Assembly (NCBI RefSeq): GCF_000685075.1
Contig: NZ_BAYD01000001.1
Coordinates: forward strand, 115,934-179,933
Source of the DNA: Paraburkholderia oxyphila NBRC 105797
GTDB taxonomy: Bacteria; Pseudomonadota; Gammaproteobacteria; Burkholderiales; Burkholderiaceae
Direction of reading: 5' to 3'
Length of the DNA stretch: 64,000 nt
The position numbers and the translations under genes are program-made. Below are positions 35,807-46,289 of this stretch, one piece after another. Position 1 is the stretch's first letter. Each line of letters begins with the position of its first letter. The notes beneath the pieces were generated by a model, which made no database searches, was not told where the DNA came from, and saw only the letters and a program-made list of their open reading frames with translations.

Positions 35807-38410
35807 ATGGATCAATTCGCCAAAGAGACTCTGCCTATCTCCCTCGAGGAGGAAATGCGCCGCTCGTATCTCGATTACGCGATGAGCGTGATCGTCGGGC
35901 GGGCGCTTCCGGATGTGCGTGATGGCTTGAAGCCCGTGCACCGGCGCGTGCTGTACGCGATGCACGAGTTGAACAACGACTGGAACCGCGCTTACAAGAA
36001 GTCGGCGCGTATCGTCGGCGACGTGATCGGTAAATACCACCCGCACGGCGATACGGCCGTCTACGACACCATCGTCCGGATGGCGCAGGACTTCTCGCTG
36101 CGCTACATGCTGGTCGACGGCCAGGGCAACTTCGGCTCGATCGACGGCGACAACGCCGCGGCCATGCGTTACACCGAAATCCGCATGGCGAAGATCGGCC
36201 ACGAGCTGCTCGCCGACATCGACAAGGAAACCGTCGACTTCGGGCCGAACTACGACGGCAGCGAAAGCGAGCCGCAGATCCTGCCCGCGCGCATCCCGAA
36301 CCTGCTCATCAACGGTTCGTCGGGCATCGCGGTCGGCATGGCCACGAATATTCCGCCGCACAATCTCAACGAAGTGGTCGACGCTTGCCAGCACCTGCTG
36401 AAGAATCCGCAGGCCACCATCGATGAATTGATCGAAATCATCCCGGCGCCGGATTTCCCGACCGCCGGCATCATCTATGGCGTCGCCGGCGTGCGCGACG
36501 GCTATCGCACCGGGCGCGGCCGCGTCGTGATGCGCGCGGCCACGCACTTCGAGGAGATCGATCGCGGCCAGCGCATGGCGATCATCGTCGACGAGCTGCC
36601 GTATCAGGTGAACAAGCGCTCGTTGCTGGAGCGCATCGCCGAGCTCGTCAACGAAAAGAAGCTTGAAGGCATTTCTGACATTCGTGACGAGTCCGACAAG
36701 AGCGGCATGCGTGTCGTGATCGAGCTCAAGCGCGGCGAAGTGCCCGAGGTCATCCTCAACAATCTGTATAAGGCGACGCAGCTGCAGGACACGTTCGGCA
36801 TGAACATGGTCGCGCTGGTGGACAACCAGCCGAAGCTGCTGAACCTGAAGGAAATGCTCGAGCATTTCCTGTCGCACCGCCGCGAAGTGCTCACGCGGCG
36901 CACGGTATACGAACTGCGCAAGGCGCGCGAACGCGGCCACGTGCTCGAAGGCCTCGCGGTCGCGCTCGCGAACATCGACGACTTCATCGCCATCATCAAG
37001 GCCGCGCCTACGCCGCCGATCGCGAAGCAGGAGTTGATGAACCGTCCGTGGGATTCGTCGCTCGTGCGCGAGATGCTCACGCGCGCGGAGCAGGAGAACG
37101 CCTCCGCCGGCGGCCGCGAAGCGTATCGTCCAGAAGGTCTGAACCCGCAGTACGGCATGCAGGCAGACGGCCTCTACCGTCTGTCCGATACGCAGGCGCA
37201 GGAAATCCTGCAAATGCGTCTGCAGCGCCTGACGGGTCTGGAGCAGGACAAGATCATTGGCGAGTACCGCGAAGTCATGGCGCAAATCGCCGACCTGCTC
37301 GACATCCTTGCGCGCCCCGAGCGCGTAACGACCATGATCTCCGACGAACTCACCTCGATCAAGAGCGAATTCGGCGATGCCCGCCGCTCGAAGATCGAGA
37401 TGAACGCGACCGAGCTGAACACTGAGGACCTGATCACGCCGCAGGACATGGTGGTGACCATGTCGCACGCCGGTTACGTGAAATCGCAGCCGTTGTCCGA
37501 ATATCGCGCCCAGAAGCGCGGAGGTCGCGGCAAGCAGGCGACGTCGATGAAGGACGACGACTGGATCGACACGCTCTTCATCGCCAACACGCACGACCAT
37601 ATCCTCTGCTTCTCGAACCGCGGCCGGGTGTACTGGGTGAAGGTCTATGAAGTGCCGCAGGGCTCGCGCAACTCGCGCGGCCGTCCGATCGTCAACATGT
37701 TCCCGCTCCAGGACGGCGAGAAGATCACCGTCGTGCTGCCGGTGAAGGAGTTCTCGGCGGACAAGTTCGTGTTTATGGCGACGGCCCTCGGTACGGTCAA
37801 GAAGACGCCGCTCGAAGCATTCAGCCGCCCGTTGCGCAAGGGTATTATTGCGGTCGGCCTCGACGACGGCGATTATCTGATCGGCGCGGCCATCACGGAC
37901 GGCGAGCATGACGTGATGCTGTTCTCGGACGCGGGCAAGGCGGTGCGCTTCGACGAAAACGATGTACGCCCGATGGGCCGCGAAGCGCGCGGCGTGCGTG
38001 GCATGCAACTCGAAGACGGCCAGCAGGTCATCGCGCTCCTCGTGGCCGGCGACGAGCAGCAATCGGTGCTCACCGCAACGGAGAACGGCTATGGCAAGCG
38101 CACGCCGATCACCGAGTACACGCGCCACGGCCGCGGCACGAAGGGCATGATCGCGATCCAGACCTCGGAGCGTAACGGCAAGGTGGTGGCGGCAACGCTC
38201 GTCGACTCCGAAGCCCAGATCATGTTGATCACGACCACGGGTGTGCTGATCCGCACGCGTGTCTCGGAGATCCGCGAAATGGGCCGTGCAACGCAAGGTG
38301 TTACACTCATCAGCCTCGACGAGGGCACGAAGCTTTCGGGTCTGCAGCAGGTCGCGGAGGCCGATGCCGAGGGCGATATCGCCGAAGGCGAGGGTGAAAG
38401 CGAGGAGTAA
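35807..38410 (+). CDS. gyrA: DNA gyrase subunit A
   Basis: 867 aa. The winged-helix/tower breakage-reunion domain comes first, then a C-terminal six-bladed DNA-wrapping domain starting near residue 530. The catalytic Tyr122 is in AAAMRYTE. The quinolone pocket reads [13 protein letters not shown] with Thr83 and Asp87, a normal wild-type combination in this group. The GyrA-box region appears as [10 protein letters not shown]. The C-terminal tail is acidic. The start at 35807 ([12 protein letters not shown]) matches homologues. It works with GyrB, encoded elsewhere, to supercoil DNA. It heads the long rightward block. Confidence 0.98.
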   Translation: MDQFAKETLPISLEEEMRRSYLDYAMSVIVGRALPDVRDGLKPVHRRVLYAMHELNNDWNRAYKKSARIVGDVIGKYHPHGDTAVYDTIVRMAQDFSLRYMLVDGQGNFGSIDGDNAAAMRYTEIRMAKIGHELLADIDKETVDFGPNYDGSESEPQILPARIPNLLINGSSGIAVGMATNIPPHNLNEVVDACQHLLKNPQATIDELIEIIPAPDFPTAGIIYGVAGVRDGYRTGRGRVVMRAATHFEEIDRGQRMAIIVDELPYQVNKRSLLERIAELVNEKKLEGISDIRDESDKSGMRVVIELKRGEVPEVILNNLYKATQLQDTFGMNMVALVDNQPKLLNLKEMLEHFLSHRREVLTRRTVYELRKARERGHVLEGLAVALANIDDFIAIIKAAPTPPIAKQELMNRPWDSSLVREMLTRAEQENASAGGREAYRPEGLNPQYGMQADGLYRLSDTQAQEILQMRLQRLTGLEQDKIIGEYREVMAQIADLLDILARPERVTTMISDELTSIKSEFGDARRSKIEMNATELNTEDLITPQDMVVTMSHAGYVKSQPLSEYRAQKRGGRGKQATSMKDDDWIDTLFIANTHDHILCFSNRGRVYWVKVYEVPQGSRNSRGRPIVNMFPLQDGEKITVVLPVKEFSADKFVFMATALGTVKKTPLEAFSRPLRKGIIAVGLDDGDYLIGAAITDGEHDVMLFSDAGKAVRFDENDVRPMGREARGVRGMQLEDGQQVIALLVAGDEQQSVLTATENGYGKRTPITEYTRHGRGTKGMIAIQTSERNGKVVAATLVDSEAQIMLITTTGVLIRTRVSEIREMGRATQGVTLISLDEGTKLSGLQQVAEADAEGDIAEGEGESEE

Positions 38411-38435
38411 TCTTCGCGCAGATTGATGTGGCCCG

Positions 38436-38457
38436 GCGGCCCGCGTGAGCGGGCCGC
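38436..38457 (+). terminator. GC hairpin after gyrA
   Basis: GCGGCCCGC, loop GTGA, GCGGGCCGC, then TTC. The stem is perfect but the T tract is poor, so termination may be partial. Confidence 0.5.
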
Positions 38458-38611
38458 TTCGTGTCAGGAATGCCGTGGGCAATTCGAGTGGCCAACGGTG
38501 CTGAATGGTGCCGGGCGGATCGCTGGATCGGGCGGCGGGCGTGCAAGACGCACCCCGGAGCGCCCCACGGTCCGCGCGGCAGGCAGTTCGATTATTTTCT
38601 CAGAGGGAGTA

Positions 38612-39220
38612 ATGATGCAAAAACGATTCAAGCAGGTAATGTTGCTGGCCGCTCTCGTGCCGACGTTCGCAATGGCTCAGGCGCTTCAGAACCAGGAGCC
38701 CGCCATGGCGCCGGCTGCTGCCGCAGCACCGATCGATCCGGCCAAGCAAGCCGCGATCAAGGACCTGCTGGACGCGATCGATGCGCAGAAGCTCGTCGGC
38801 GCAATCGGCAACAGCGCGCAAATGCAGGCGAAGCAGCTCGTCCCGGCGATCCTGTCGGACGCGCTGTCGGAAAACAAGACGATGACGGACAAGCAGAAGC
38901 AGGCTTCCGTCCCGACGCTGCAGAAGAACGCCGTGCCGAAGCTGGTTGACTCGGCAGGGCAGGTCTTCACGACCCCCGCCTTCCAGCAAGACGCGATGCA
39001 AGCTCAGTACGACGCTTACGCGAAGTACTACAGCACGCAGGAAATCAAGGACCTGACGTCGTTCTACCGCAGCCCGACCGGCCGCAAGTTCATCCAGGTT
39101 CAAGACCAGGTGGGCCGCGACGTCGTCAATGGCCTGATGCAGAAGTACATGCCGCAGTCGATCAAGGCGACGCGCGACCAGGCCGACAAGGAAGTCGCTT
39201 CGGTCAAGCCGACCAAGTAA
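38612..39220 (+). CDS. DUF2059 domain exported protein
   Basis: 202 aa. The signal peptide MMQKRFKQVMLLAALVPTF ends near AMAQ. The mature part carries the DUF2059 fold (KDLLDAIDAQKLVGAIGN; QYDAYAKYYSTQEIKDLTSF then YRSPTGRKFIQ). The family is periplasmic, widespread and uncharacterised. The gene lies between gyrA and serC in Burkholderia, usually in this order. GAGGGAG precedes the twin ATG at 38612/38615. Confidence 0.88.
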   Translation: MMQKRFKQVMLLAALVPTFAMAQALQNQEPAMAPAAAAAPIDPAKQAAIKDLLDAIDAQKLVGAIGNSAQMQAKQLVPAILSDALSENKTMTDKQKQASVPTLQKNAVPKLVDSAGQVFTTPAFQQDAMQAQYDAYAKYYSTQEIKDLTSFYRSPTGRKFIQVQDQVGRDVVNGLMQKYMPQSIKATRDQADKEVASVKPTK

Positions 39221-39340
39221 GCCTCGTCCGCGGCACCTCGTTCGGCCCATTCTTTCGCGCGCCTCGCGGTGCATAAAGACGGGCCAGATCGGGGTGCATC
39301 GCCCGGGAGGCCCGCGTTGGCGGGTTCCCGGCGAGAATGC

Positions 39341-39386
39341 GATAATGGCCGTTTGTGCGATAAGCACAAGCGGCCATTATCTTTTT
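39341..39386 (+). terminator. Long hairpin with T tract upstream of serC
   Basis: 18-base arms (39341-39358 and 39364-39381: GATAATGGCCG... with one mismatch) around a GATAA loop, followed by TTTTT. It probably ends the DUF2059 transcript. With only 50 bases to serC it could also act as a read-through attenuator. Confidence 0.7.
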
Positions 39387-39436
39387 CCGGCGCATCCGGC
39401 TCGTTGCCGTAGCGCCTGCCTCGGGAATCCCTTTAG

Positions 39437-40519
39437 ATGCGCGTCTTCAACTTCTCCGCCGGACCGGCAGCATTGCCCGAAGAGGTGCTCCGCCAGGCCG
39501 CCGACGAAATGCTCGACTGGCACGGCAGCGGCATGGGCGTGATGGAAATGAGCCATCGCGGCCCGGAGTTCATGCAGATCCACAGCGAGGCGCTGCTCGA
39601 TCTGCGTGAGCTGATGCAGGTGCCGGCGAGCCACCAGATCCTGTTCCTGCAGGGCGGCGGCATCGGCGAGAACGCGATCGTTCCGCTGAACCTGTTCGGC
39701 ACGAAGCCGCGCGCCGACTTCGTGATCACGGGTTCGTGGTCGCAGAAGTCGCAGAAGGAAGCGCTCAAATACGGCGCGGCGCATATCGCCGCGACGGGCC
39801 GCACCGAAGCGGGCTTCACGCATTCGCCGGCGCGCAGCGAGTGGAAGCTCTCCGACGATCCCGCCTACGTGCACCTGTGCACGAACGAGACGATCGACGG
39901 CGTGGAGACCTTCGAGATTCCCGACCTGGGCGACACTCCGCTCGTGGCCGACGCCTCGTCGCACATCCTCTCTCGCCCGATGGATATCGCCAAATACGGC
40001 GTGCTCTACGGCGGCGCGCAGAAGAACATCGGCATGGCGGGCGTGACGGTCGTGATCGTGCGCGAAGACCTGCTCGACCGCGCGATGGCCATTTGCCCGT
40101 CGGCGTTCGAGTGGAAGACGGTTGCCGCGAACAATTCCATGTACAACACGCCGCCCACCTATGCGATCTATATCGCGGGGCTCGTGTTCAAGTGGCTCAA
40201 GCGCCAGGGTGGCCTCACGGCCATCGAGGCGCGCAATATCGAAAAAGCGCAGTTGCTCTACGACACGATCGACGCGAGCAGCTTCTATCTCAACAAGGTG
40301 GAGCGCCGCGCGCGCTCGCGGATGAACGTCCCGTTCTTCCTCGCCGACGAGACACGTAACGATGATTTCCTGGCCGGCGCGAAGGCGCGCGGGCTTCTGC
40401 AGCTGAAGGGCCACAAGTCCGTCGGCGGCATGCGGGCGTCGATTTACAACGCGGTGCCGCTCGAAGCAGTGCAGGCACTGGTCGAGTACATGAAGGAATT
40501 CGAGGCGAAGCACGCCTGA
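39437..40519 (+). CDS. serC: Phosphoserine aminotransferase
   Basis: 360 aa PLP-dependent class V aminotransferase that makes 3-phosphoserine from 3-phosphohydroxypyruvate and also acts in pyridoxine synthesis. Landmarks are [14 protein letters not shown] at the N-terminus, HRGPEF, and the PLP lysine Lys196 in [13 protein letters not shown]. Length is standard. It is the first gene of the serC-pheA-hisC-tyrA-aroA-cmk-rpsA supraoperon, all on one strand. Confidence 0.97.
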   Translation: MRVFNFSAGPAALPEEVLRQAADEMLDWHGSGMGVMEMSHRGPEFMQIHSEALLDLRELMQVPASHQILFLQGGGIGENAIVPLNLFGTKPRADFVITGSWSQKSQKEALKYGAAHIAATGRTEAGFTHSPARSEWKLSDDPAYVHLCTNETIDGVETFEIPDLGDTPLVADASSHILSRPMDIAKYGVLYGGAQKNIGMAGVTVVIVREDLLDRAMAICPSAFEWKTVAANNSMYNTPPTYAIYIAGLVFKWLKRQGGLTAIEARNIEKAQLLYDTIDASSFYLNKVERRARSRMNVPFFLADETRNDDFLAGAKARGLLQLKGHKSVGGMRASIYNAVPLEAVQALVEYMKEFEAKHA

Positions 40520-40625
40520 CGAGGCCTCACGCCTTCAGTCGAGCGCGCGGCGCGCGTGCCGGCCCGGACGCATCCTGCATTGATCCGGGCCGTGTGCATC
40601 TCCTTTCAGATTGCCGGTTTCACGC

Positions 40626-41708
40626 ATGGACGACGAACTCAACACAAAACTCAAGCCGCTGCGCGAGCGCATCGACGCCATCGATGCCCAGCTCATTGCG
40701 CTCCTGAACCAGCGCGCGGCGGTCGCGCTCGAAGTGGGCGAGGTCAAGAAGCATTTCAACGCGCCCGTGTTTCGCCCGGAGCGCGAGCTTCAGGTGATCG
40801 AGCGCCTGCAGAACCTGAGCGCAGGCCCGCTCGGCAACGATCACATCAGCGCGATCTGGCGCGAGATCATGGCCGCGAGCCGCTCGCTCGAAAAGACGAT
40901 CTCGGTCGCGTTCCTCGGACCGGTCGGCACCTATAGCGAGCAGGCGATGTACGGGTACTTCGGTCAGTCGATCGAGGGCCTCGCCTGTCCTTCCATCGAC
41001 GAAGTGTTCCGCGCGGTCGAGGCGGGCGCCGCCGAGTTCGGCGTCGTGCCGGTCGAGAATTCGGCCGAGGGCGCGGTGTCGCGCTCGCTCGACCTGTTCC
41101 TGCAGACGCAGCTCGTGATTGGCGGCGAAATCGCGTTGCCGATCCAGCACAACCTGATGACGCAAAGCGGCAAGCTCGACGGCGTGACGCGCGTATGCGC
41201 GCACCCGCAGGCGCTCGCGCAATGCCAGCGCTGGCTCACGGCCAACGCGCCGCAACTGGAGCGCCACGCCGTCTCGAGCAATGCCGAGGCCGCGCGCCTC
41301 GCGTCGCAAGACCCGACGATGGCGGCCATCGCCGGCGAGAGCGCGGCCACGCACTATGGCCTGTTGATCGCCAATGCGCTGATCCAGGACGACCCGCATA
41401 ACCGCACGCGCTTCGTGATGATCGGCAAGCAGCCGGCGGGCGTCTCGGGTCACGACCAGACTTCGATGATCGTCTCGGTGAAGAACGAGCCGGGCGCGGT
41501 CTACAAGCTGCTCGAGCCGCTCGCGCGGCACGGCGTGTCGATGACGCGCTTCGAGTCGCGACCGGCGCGCGTCGGCACGTGGGAGTACTACTTCTACATC
41601 GACTTCGAAGGCCATTGCGACGATCCGGCCGTGGCTGCCGCGCTCGAAGAACTGGGCAAGAAGGCCGCGTTCCTGAAGATTCTCGGTTCGTATCCGCGCG
41701 CGCGCTGA
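40626..41708 (+). CDS. pheA: Bifunctional chorismate mutase / prephenate dehydratase (P-protein)
   Basis: 360 aa. Residues 1-90 are an AroQ chorismate mutase helix bundle (LRERIDAIDAQLIALLNQRA). The dehydratase domain follows (VAFLGPVGTYSEQAMYGYFG; VPVENSAEGAVSRSLDLF). A C-terminal ACT domain begins near 275 (SMIVSVKNEPGAVYKLLEPL), and the ESRP motif (FESRPARVGTWEY) is the phenylalanine-binding feedback site. It makes phenylpyruvate. The start at 40626 (MDDELNTK) is chosen from domain alignment. It is co-transcribed with serC. Confidence 0.96.
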   Translation: MDDELNTKLKPLRERIDAIDAQLIALLNQRAAVALEVGEVKKHFNAPVFRPERELQVIERLQNLSAGPLGNDHISAIWREIMAASRSLEKTISVAFLGPVGTYSEQAMYGYFGQSIEGLACPSIDEVFRAVEAGAAEFGVVPVENSAEGAVSRSLDLFLQTQLVIGGEIALPIQHNLMTQSGKLDGVTRVCAHPQALAQCQRWLTANAPQLERHAVSSNAEAARLASQDPTMAAIAGESAATHYGLLIANALIQDDPHNRTRFVMIGKQPAGVSGHDQTSMIVSVKNEPGAVYKLLEPLARHGVSMTRFESRPARVGTWEYYFYIDFEGHCDDPAVAAALEELGKKAAFLKILGSYPRAR

Positions 41709-41879
41709 ACACGGCGTATTCATTTTCGCCGCTGTTGTTTCGCTTTTGCTTCGCGCTTTTCCTTCGCTTTCGCTTTCGCCGCGCGCCTCACGGCCGCGCG
41801 GCGGGCGAGGCCAGCAAGTTTCCTGCATGGGGTGAGTCCGCGCGCTGCGCGAACGCTCACCGGGACTGGAGAAACACGC

Positions 41880-43004
41880 ATGAACACGCAATTCGGCCCT
41901 TCCTATGTGCGCGCCATCGCGCCGTATGTCGCCGGCAAGCCGATTTCCGAAGTCGCCCGCGAGTTCGGCCTCGACGAGGCGCGCATCGTGAAGCTCGCGT
42001 CGAACGAGAATCCGCTCGGGGTGCCCGAGTCGGCGCAGCGCGCCATCGCCAGGGCGGCAAGCGAGTTGGGCCGCTATCCGGATTCGAACGCATTCGAGTT
42101 GAAGGCCGCGCTCGCCGCGCGCTACGACGTGCCGCCCGAATGGATCACGCTCGGCAACGGCAGCAATGACATCCTCGAAATGGCGGCGCATGCATTCGTT
42201 GAGCGCGGCCAGTCGATCGTCTATTCGCAGTATTCGTTCGCGGTCTACGCGCTCGCGACCCAGGGGCTCGGCGCGCGCCATCTCGTGACGCCGGCCGTGA
42301 AGTACGGCCACGATCTGGACGCGATGCTCGCCGCGATTGCCGACGATACGCGCCTCGTCTTCGTTGCGAATCCGAACAATCCGACGGGCACGTTTATCGA
42401 CGGCGCCGCGCTCGAGGCGTTCATCGCGAAGGTGCCGAGCCATGTCGCGGTGGTGCTCGACGAGGCTTACACCGAGTATCTCGCGGCCGACAAGCGCTAC
42501 GACTCGATCGCGTGGGTGCGTCGCTATCCGAATCTGCTCGTCTCGCGCACGTTCTCGAAGGCGTATGGGCTGGCGGGCCTGCGCATCGGTTTCGCGATCG
42601 CGCAGCCCGAGCTGACCGATCTGCTCAACCGTCTGCGGCAGCCGTTCAATGTGAACACGCTCGCGCAAGCCGCGGCGATTGCGGCGCTCGGCGACACCGC
42701 CTTCCTCGAAAAGAGCGCGGCGCTCAATGCAGAAGGCTATCGCACGCTCATCGCCGCGTTCGAGCGCATGGGCCTCGAATATGTGCCGTCGGATGGCAAT
42801 TTCGTGCTCGTGCGTGTAGCCCGCGACGATAAAGCGGACGACGCGGCCGGCGAGCGCGTCAATCTCGAGTTGCTCAAGCAGGGCGTGATCGTGCGTCCGG
42901 TCGGCGGCTATGGCCTGCCGCAGTGGCTGCGCGTGACTATCGGCCTGCCCGAGGAGAACGCGGCGTTCCTCGCAGCGCTCGACCGCGCGCTCGTTTCCGC
43001 ATGA
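41880..43004 (+). CDS. hisC: Histidinol-phosphate aminotransferase (aromatic aminotransferase in this setting)
   Basis: 374 aa class I/II PLP aminotransferase. Visible are KLASNENPLG near residue 38, FVANPNNPTGTF, and the PLP lysine Lys227 in SRTFSKAYGLAGLRIG. Placed between pheA and tyrA rather than in a his operon, it probably transaminates phenylpyruvate and hydroxyphenylpyruvate as well as imidazoleacetol phosphate; that dual use is known for HisC-type enzymes but inferred here. The start at 41880 has GGAG upstream (CTGGAGAAACACGC). Confidence 0.93.
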   Translation: MNTQFGPSYVRAIAPYVAGKPISEVAREFGLDEARIVKLASNENPLGVPESAQRAIARAASELGRYPDSNAFELKAALAARYDVPPEWITLGNGSNDILEMAAHAFVERGQSIVYSQYSFAVYALATQGLGARHLVTPAVKYGHDLDAMLAAIADDTRLVFVANPNNPTGTFIDGAALEAFIAKVPSHVAVVLDEAYTEYLAADKRYDSIAWVRRYPNLLVSRTFSKAYGLAGLRIGFAIAQPELTDLLNRLRQPFNVNTLAQAAAIAALGDTAFLEKSAALNAEGYRTLIAAFERMGLEYVPSDGNFVLVRVARDDKADDAAGERVNLELLKQGVIVRPVGGYGLPQWLRVTIGLPEENAAFLAALDRALVSA

Positions 43005-43035
43005 GCGCGCAATTTTTCTTTTTTCCGGTGATGGT

Positions 43036-44007
43036 GTGAGCGCGTTTTCCTTCAACAAGCTGGTGATTTTCGGCGTCGGCCTGATCGGCGGGTCGCTCGC
43101 GCGCGCGTTGCGCGAGCGTAGTGGCGCCACGGGCCGGGTGATCGGCGTGGGCCGCCGTGCACACTCGGTGGCGCGCGCGCTCGAACTGGGCGTGATCGAC
43201 GCATCCGCGACGCTCGACGACGAAGCGGCGCTGGCCGCGGCGCTCGAAGGCGCGGACCTCGTGCTGCTCGCGGCGCCTGTCGCACAGACGCAGGCGCTGC
43301 TCGAACGCATCGCGCCGCATCTCGAGCCGCAGACCATCATCACCGACGCCGGCAGCACCAAGGGCGACGTGATCGCCGCCGCACGCGCGGCGCTGGGCGC
43401 GCGCATCGGCCAGTTCGTGCCGGGGCATCCGATCGCGGGCCGCGAGTCGAGCGGCGTCGAGGCGGCATTGCCGGACCTCTACGTGGGCCGCAATGTCGTG
43501 CTGTGCCCGCTCGAAGAGAATGCGCCCGAGGCGGTCGAGCGCATCGCCGCGATGTGGCGCGCCACGGGCGCCGTGATCGGCCAGATGCCGGCGGCGCAGC
43601 ACGACCGCGTCTTCGCGTCGGTGAGCCATCTGCCGCATGTGCTCTCGTTTGCGCTCGTCGACCAGATTCTGGCCACGCCCGACGCCGAATTGAAATTCTC
43701 GTTCGCCGCGGGCGGTTTCCGCGACTTCACGCGCATCGCCGCGTCGAGCCCCGAAATGTGGCGCGACGTCTGCCTCGCGAACCGCTCGGCGCTGCTGGCC
43801 GAGCTCGACGCCTACACTGAGGTGCTGGCCAAGCTGCGCGCAGCCATCGACGCCGGCGACGGCGCCGCGCTCGAAACGGTGTTCGCGCGCTCGCGCGCGG
43901 CGCGCGAGGCATGGCAGGAACGCGGCGGCAAGCGCGCAGGCGGCGCGGCGGCAGGGGTTTCGCCAGCCGTCGGCAATGATGCCGCCGACGCGGCCCCCGG
44001 CAAGTAG
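43036..44007 (+). CDS. tyrA: Prephenate dehydrogenase
   Basis: 323 aa NAD(P)-dependent enzyme of tyrosine synthesis that turns prephenate into 4-hydroxyphenylpyruvate. The dinucleotide fold is VIFGVGLIGGSLARAL. Further motifs are DAGSTKGDVI, PGHPIAGRESSG and the catalytic His in ASVSHLPHVLSF. The C-terminal 25 residues are Ala/Gly-rich and not conserved. The start codon is GTG at 43036; the ATG five bases earlier is out of frame. It is encoded 31 bases after hisC. Confidence 0.94.
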   Translation: MSAFSFNKLVIFGVGLIGGSLARALRERSGATGRVIGVGRRAHSVARALELGVIDASATLDDEAALAAALEGADLVLLAAPVAQTQALLERIAPHLEPQTIITDAGSTKGDVIAAARAALGARIGQFVPGHPIAGRESSGVEAALPDLYVGRNVVLCPLEENAPEAVERIAAMWRATGAVIGQMPAAQHDRVFASVSHLPHVLSFALVDQILATPDAELKFSFAAGGFRDFTRIAASSPEMWRDVCLANRSALLAELDAYTEVLAKLRAAIDAGDGAALETVFARSRAAREAWQERGGKRAGGAAAGVSPAVGNDAADAAPGK

Positions 44008-44073
44008 GCAACCGTCATGCGGCGCGGCGCATCATCCTGAAGCCCGCCGTCATCGAACTATCAGGACACGCTC

Positions 44074-45378
44074 ATGGAATACCTCGATCTCGGACCGTTC
44101 ACCCGTGCGTCCGGCACGGTTCGCCTGCCTGGCTCGAAGAGCATCTCGAACCGCGTGCTGCTGCTCGCGGCGCTCGCCGAGGGCGAAACGACGATCACGA
44201 ACCTGCTCGACTCCGATGACACGCGCGTGATGCTCGACGCGCTCGAAAAGCTCGGCGTGAAGCTCACGCGCGAAGGCGACACCTGCGTCGTGCAGGGCAC
44301 GCGCGGCGCGTTCACGGCGAAGCAGGCGGACCTGTTCCTCGGCAACGCGGGCACGGCAGTGCGCCCGCTCACGGCGGCGCTGGCGGTCAATGGCGGCGAC
44401 TACCGCATCCATGGCGTGCCGCGCATGCACGAGCGGCCCATTGGCGACCTCGTCGACGGCCTGCGCCAGATCGGCGCGAAGATCGACTACGAGGAGAACG
44501 AGGGCTATCCGCCGCTGCGCATCCGCCCGGCGCAAATCTCGGTCGATGCGCCCATCCGCGTGCGTGGCGACGTGTCGAGCCAGTTCCTCACCGCGCTCCT
44601 CATGACGCTGCCGCTCGTGCGCGCCCAGGGCGGCGTGAGCGTCGTCGAGGTGGACGGCGAGCTGATCTCGAAGCCCTACATCGAGATCACGATCAAGCTG
44701 ATGGAGCGCTTTGGCGTGAAGGTCGAGCGCCACGACTGGCACCGCTTCGAAGTGCCGGCGGGCGTGCGTTACCAGTCGCCGGGCAAGATCATGGTCGAGG
44801 GCGATGCCTCGTCGGCTTCGTACTTCCTTGCGGCGGGCGCCATCGGCGGCGGTCCGCTGCGCGTGGAAGGCGTGGGCCGCTCGAGCATCCAGGGCGACGT
44901 CGCCTTCGCGGCCGCGCTCATGCGCATGGGCGCGAACGTGACGGTGGCCGACGACTGGATCGAGGTGCGCGGCATCGGCAACGATCACGGCAAGCTCGAC
45001 CCCATCGACATGGACTTCAACCTGATCCCCGACGCGGCGATGACCATCGCCGTGGCGGCGCTCTTTGCCGATGGCGCGTCCACGCTGCGCAACATCGCGA
45101 GCTGGCGCGTGAAGGAGACCGACCGCATCGCGGCGATGGCCACCGAATTGCGCAAAGTGGGCGCCGACGTGGAAGAGGGCCCCGACTACCTGGTCGTGCG
45201 TCCGCCCGAAAAGCTCACGCCGAACGCCGCGATCGACACCTACGACGATCACCGCATGGCCATGTGCTTCTCGCTCGTGAGTCTCGGCGGCGTGCCGGTG
45301 CGCATCAACGACCCCAAGTGCGTCGGCAAGACGTTCCCCGATTATTTCGAGCGCTTCCTGGCGCTCGCACAACCTTGA
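44074..45378 (+). CDS. aroA: 3-phosphoshikimate 1-carboxyvinyltransferase (EPSP synthase)
   Basis: 434 aa. It joins phosphoenolpyruvate to shikimate-3-phosphate. The N-terminal motif [34 protein letters not shown] and the C-terminal [10 protein letters not shown] region are all intact; residues GNAGTA with the following R-P-L are of the glyphosate-sensitive class I type. It feeds chorismate to pheA/tyrA upstream in the same operon. Confidence 0.97.
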   Translation: MEYLDLGPFTRASGTVRLPGSKSISNRVLLLAALAEGETTITNLLDSDDTRVMLDALEKLGVKLTREGDTCVVQGTRGAFTAKQADLFLGNAGTAVRPLTAALAVNGGDYRIHGVPRMHERPIGDLVDGLRQIGAKIDYEENEGYPPLRIRPAQISVDAPIRVRGDVSSQFLTALLMTLPLVRAQGGVSVVEVDGELISKPYIEITIKLMERFGVKVERHDWHRFEVPAGVRYQSPGKIMVEGDASSASYFLAAGAIGGGPLRVEGVGRSSIQGDVAFAAALMRMGANVTVADDWIEVRGIGNDHGKLDPIDMDFNLIPDAAMTIAVAALFADGASTLRNIASWRVKETDRIAAMATELRKVGADVEEGPDYLVVRPPEKLTPNAAIDTYDDHRMAMCFSLVSLGGVPVRINDPKCVGKTFPDYFERFLALAQP

Positions 45379-45406
45379 TTCCTCCGCAGCCGAATTCCTT
45401 TGCCGC

Positions 45407-46117
45407 ATGAAACCGACCCGTCCCTTTTATCCGACGCCCGTGATCGCAATCGACGGCCCGACCGCCTCCGGCAAGGGCACGGTGGCCACGCTGGTGGCCG
45501 CGCATCTCGGCTTTCACCTGCTCGACAGCGGCGCGCTCTATCGGCTCGCCGCGCTCGCGAGCGTGCGCTATGCGATTGCGGCCGATGACGCCGACGGGCT
45601 GGCGAAGCTGATCGACGATCTCCACATCACGTTCCGCGAAGGCCTCGCGCAGCTCGACGGCGTTGACGTTTCGAATGAAATCCGCGCCGAGGAAGTGGGC
45701 AACCGGGCTTCCGTGATCGCCGCGCATGGTTCCGTGCGCACCGCGCTGGTGGCCCGTCAGCGGGCGTTCCGCAAGCTCCCGGGACTCGTCGCGGACGGCC
45801 GCGACATGGGCACCGTGATCTTCCCGGACGCCGACCTGAAGGTGTTCCTGACGGCCAGCGTGGAGGCCCGCGCGGCCCGCCGGCATAAGCAATTGATCCA
45901 AAAAGGTTTTTCTGCTAATATGGATGACTTGCTCCGGGATTTGCGTGAACGCGACGCGCGCGACAGCAATCGCGCGGCCGCGCCGCTCAAGCCCGCAGCG
46001 GATGCGAAGCTGCTGGATACCTCGGCGCTGTCCATCGACCAGGCGGTCGAACAGGTCGTGCAGTGGTATCAGGCCTTGCCAGTGCGCTATCCCGATGGCC
46101 ATGGCAAATCGCAGTAA
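45407..46117 (+). CDS. cmk: Cytidylate kinase
   Basis: 236 aa NMP kinase that phosphorylates CMP and dCMP. The P-loop is [23 protein letters not shown], the NMP-binding [15 protein letters not shown] and the lid region [11 protein letters not shown] are present. It lies between aroA and rpsA, the usual order in beta- and gammaproteobacteria. Confidence 0.96.
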   Translation: MKPTRPFYPTPVIAIDGPTASGKGTVATLVAAHLGFHLLDSGALYRLAALASVRYAIAADDADGLAKLIDDLHITFREGLAQLDGVDVSNEIRAEEVGNRASVIAAHGSVRTALVARQRAFRKLPGLVADGRDMGTVIFPDADLKVFLTASVEARAARRHKQLIQKGFSANMDDLLRDLRERDARDSNRAAAPLKPAADAKLLDTSALSIDQAVEQVVQWYQALPVRYPDGHGKSQ

Positions 46118-46141
46118 GAGGCAGTTGTAGTAAGCGTTGGT

Positions 46142-46161
46142 GCCCTGCTGGGAAGCGGGGC
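46142..46161 (+). promoter_or_regulatory. Short hairpin between cmk and rpsA
   Basis: GCCC-T-GCT, loop GGGA, AGC-G-GGGC, then GTTTGTT. It may be a weak attenuator or RNA-processing signal in the rpsA leader; the evidence is limited to the stem. Confidence 0.35.
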
Positions 46162-46289
46162 GTTTGTTAAACCCTTTAACCCCGTATGGCTTTTGCATCT
46201 GTGCCGCGAGCGTAAGCGTTCCGGCCTCAACGCACCACCGGTCAAGACTGGCCAAAGGTGCAGCGAAAACCATGCAAATCCAGATTTTT

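Noticed and set aside
36040..36080. Quinolone-resistance change in gyrA
   Set aside because: Thr83 with Asp87 is the usual wild-type state in this group, not a resistance signature.
35531..38482. 983-codon minus-strand frame opposite gyrA
   Set aside because: His/Arg/Asp-rich antisense of gyrA with no motif; gyrA is unambiguous.
40620..43406. 928-codon minus-strand frame across pheA-hisC-tyrA
   Set aside because: Antisense shadow spanning three recognised genes and their gaps.
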